DNA from: Bradyrhizobium sp. NAS96.2
GTDB taxonomy: Bacteria; Pseudomonadota; Alphaproteobacteria; Rhizobiales; Xanthobacteraceae
Direction of reading: 5' to 3'
Assembly: GCF_001908235.1 (NCBI RefSeq)
Contig: NZ_LGHK01000090.1
Span: 1-32,294 of the forward strand
Length of the DNA: 32,294 nt
Part shown: piece after piece, positions 30,697 through 32,294 of the stretch
Layout: every line of letters begins with the position of its first letter
Position numbering within the stretch: position 1 is the first letter of the stretch
Position numbers and translations under genes: made by a program
Notes under the pieces: model-generated
Seen by the model: the letters and a program-made list of their open reading frames with translations, nothing else
Database searches by the model: none
What the model was told of the DNA's origin: nothing

Positions 30697-32294
30697 TCAG
30701 GGGCTCGCGACCTGCTGCAGCGTATTGAAGCGCGCCTTCTGCTCGCTGCTCAGCAAGGCATAGAACTTGTCCAGGGCAGGCTCGATCAGCTTCGCAGCCT
30801 TCTGCATGGCCTCGAGCCGGTGCTGCATCGCCCCCAGCCGGCCGACCGGGGTCAACGGGATGTCATTCGGGCAGGCGGCCTGCAGGTCGGCGATGGCCTT
30901 TGCGGTCGCATCGCTCAGGCGGTCGAGCGCATCCTTCTGCTTGCCCGCCGGATGAAGCGAGGCATCGATCCGGTTGATCGGCAATTGGGCCAGGTCGGAT
31001 TTCGAATCGCCGCACTTGCCGGATTGCGCGGTCGTGTCCTGCTGTTGCGCCGAACGCTCGCCGACACGTGGGCCGAGCGCATTGAAGCGGGCCTGCTGCT
31101 CGTCGCTGAGCGAGCTGTAGAAATTCTCAAGCGCGGGCCGCACGATCTTGATCGCCTCGAGCGTCGCGCTGATGCGGTTCAACATCGATCGCAAGCGGCC
31201 GGTCGGCGTCATGGCATAGCTGTCGGTGCAAGTGTCCTTGAAGACATTGGCGGCCTCCGTTGCGGCAGTCTTCAGATCGTCGAGCAGGACGCGCTGCTGC
31301 TGGCTCGGCCGCACCACCCGCGCGATGTCGGCAAGCGGCCAGGCCGTGACGCCCTTGTCCGGTTCACCGCACAGCTGCTTGATGGCCTGCGGGCTCGTAT
31401 CGGCGCGTTGACGGGACCGCGTGCGGCCTGCGGTCGGCGGATAATCCCCAGGCTCGATGCTGGCATAGGCGGAGTAGGGACTGTTGGTGTCCCAGAACAC
31501 GGTGTCGACGAAGTCGTCATAGGCGTAGGCCCAATAGCCGGGCTCGTAGGCATAGGACCAAAACGTGTAGTCGAAGATGTCCGAATAGGCGTAAGGCAGG
31601 AATAACGGACCAAGCCACGCCACGAACGCCGCGCGATGGCCGCGCCGCCAGGCATTGCGGGGCGCCCAGCCACCTTGACGCATCGCAAGCGCCGCCTGGC
31701 CTTGCGCGCCTGCCTGCTCGTGGAAGCGTGCGGCAAATCGCTCGCGCTGGGCCGCTTGCGTCGCGGCCGTGCTTGCGGCGGCGGCCCCGACCGTCGCTGC
31801 CGGCGCCAATCGCTGCTGGCGGGCAAGGTCGGCTTGCTGTGAGCGCTGCTCGCGCTGCAGCAGGCGGTTCTGCGCCTGCAGGGCGCGGTCATGGACGCGT
31901 TGCGCGCGTGCGCCCTGAACCTTCTGCGACTGCAATTGCTGGACGCGTTGCTGCAGGCGATCGATCCGACCTTGCCGCTCCGCGGTCTGGCGCGAGAGCG
32001 TGTCACGCTGCCGCTGCTGCGCGGTCTGCTGGCGTTGCTGGATGAGTTGCTGCTGCTGCGCGCGCTGTTGAATTCGCTCCGTCGGCGACGGCCGTGCGCT
32101 CAAGCGCGATGGTGGGCTCGGGCGTGATGGCGCGGCCACATGGGGGGCCGGGCGCTGCGGTGCGCCGCGACGGAATTCGGGCCGATGCGTTGCGACGCGG
32201 GGCGCAGCGATATGGGGAGCCTGGCGCACTGACGGGGCGGCGAAATGCGGTGCCGGGCGCGGCGCCATCGCAGGTCGCTGCGGGGCATGGAACG
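30697..32294 (-). CDS. Spy/CpxP-like LTXXQ-motif protein, 5'-truncated by the window edge
   Basis: The reading frame is open to the end of the window (HAPQRPA precedes the first internal ATG at 32268), so the true start is outside. Order seen: a Pro/Arg/His-rich N-terminus with repeated RPAPH-type units, a Gln/Arg-rich likely coiled coil, a hydrophobic-aromatic stretch (FVAWLGPLFLPYAYSDIFDY, then WSYAYEPGYWAYAYDD), and two copies of a roughly 110-residue helical domain. Each copy starts with CGE or CGD and ends with an LTXXQ-like motif (LSDEQQARFNAL, LSSEQKARFNTL); each has a conserved T-P-x-GRL. Spy-type domains are periplasmic chaperone or stress sensors. Such proteins are frequent in Bradyrhizobium. 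Function not known. Confidence 0.8.
   Translation of the reverse strand, partial: FHAPQRPAMAPRPAPHFAAPSVRQAPHIAAPRVATHRPEFRRGAPQRPAPHVAAPSRPSPPSRLSARPSPTERIQQRAQQQQLIQQRQQTAQQRQRDTLSRQTAERQGRIDRLQQRVQQLQSQKVQGARAQRVHDRALQAQNRLLQREQRSQQADLARQQRLAPAATVGAAAASTAATQAAQRERFAARFHEQAGAQGQAALAMRQGGWAPRNAWRRGHRAAFVAWLGPLFLPYAYSDIFDYTFWSYAYEPGYWAYAYDDFVDTVFWDTNSPYSAYASIEPGDYPPTAGRTRSRQRADTSPQAIKQLCGEPDKGVTAWPLADIARVVRPSQQQRVLLDDLKTAATEAANVFKDTCTDSYAMTPTGRLRSMLNRISATLEAIKIVRPALENFYSSLSDEQQARFNALGPRVGERSAQQQDTTAQSGKCGDSKSDLAQLPINRIDASLHPAGKQKDALDRLSDATAKAIADLQAACPNDIPLTPVGRLGAMQHRLEAMQKAAKLIEPALDKFYALLSSEQKARFNTLQQVASP

Overview
The window looks like the chromosome of a Bradyrhizobium-type alphaproteobacterium (order Hyphomicrobiales). 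It is uniformly GC-rich. The gaps between genes carry extragenic palindromes of the 'gtcccggcgaaagccgggaccca' type, and the gene content is dominated by TRAP and ABC uptake systems linked to small-molecule catabolism. The genus is inferred from style and repeats, not from a marker gene. I see no rRNA, tRNA or CRISPR, and no gene-free stretch longer than 300 bases.

Layout. (1) 0.1-3.1 kb: an Lrp/AsnC regulator divergent from an orphan homodimeric pyruvate-dehydrogenase-E1/transketolase-like enzyme, the arrangement known for mdeR/mdeB. (2) 3.4-4.8 kb: an aldehyde dehydrogenase. (3) 5.0-13.4 kb: a sugar-acid module. It has an SMP-30/gluconolactonase-type lactonase divergent from a uronate-dehydrogenase-like SDR, an IalB-family secreted protein, a GntR/FCD regulator, an IlvD/Edd-family sugar-acid dehydratase and a DctP-DctQ-DctM TRAP transporter. 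Copies of ATTGTCAAT or its complement lie before both the dehydratase and dctP, suggesting one regulon. (4) 13.5-15.8 kb: an enoyl-CoA hydratase and an FAD/NAD ferredoxin-reductase-like protein. (5) 15.9-16.95 kb: an IS30-family element inserted inside a palindromic repeat at the 3' end of a ribokinase gene. It removed the stop codon that the repeat supplied, so ribokinase and transposase each read across the element boundary. (6) 16.9-19.9 kb: ribokinase and a second PfkB kinase on the minus strand, then a two-domain VOC protein. (7) 20.1-28.6 kb: a TetR regulator, then a tight plus-strand cluster of an NMT1/THI5-type ABC importer (permease, binding protein, ATPase) followed by an enolase-superfamily enzyme, a Gfo/Idh/MocA oxidoreductase, a DUF993 dihydrodipicolinate-synthase-like protein and a xylose-isomerase-like TIM barrel. 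(8) 28.7-32.3 kb: an FMN alpha-hydroxy-acid oxidase/dehydrogenase, a two-helix-type potassium channel, and a truncated Spy/LTXXQ-like protein with an internal duplication.

The most promising undescribed system is the 21.1-28.6 kb operon. Four enzymes of sugar or sugar-acid chemistry are translationally coupled or nearly so and are served by a transporter family better known for pyrimidine and sulfonate-like ligands. I do not recognise this combination as a published pathway. The other striking features are the IS30/ribokinase 3'-end remodelling and two very short leader ORFs, each with its own Shine-Dalgarno and each overlapping the next gene's start by ATGA.
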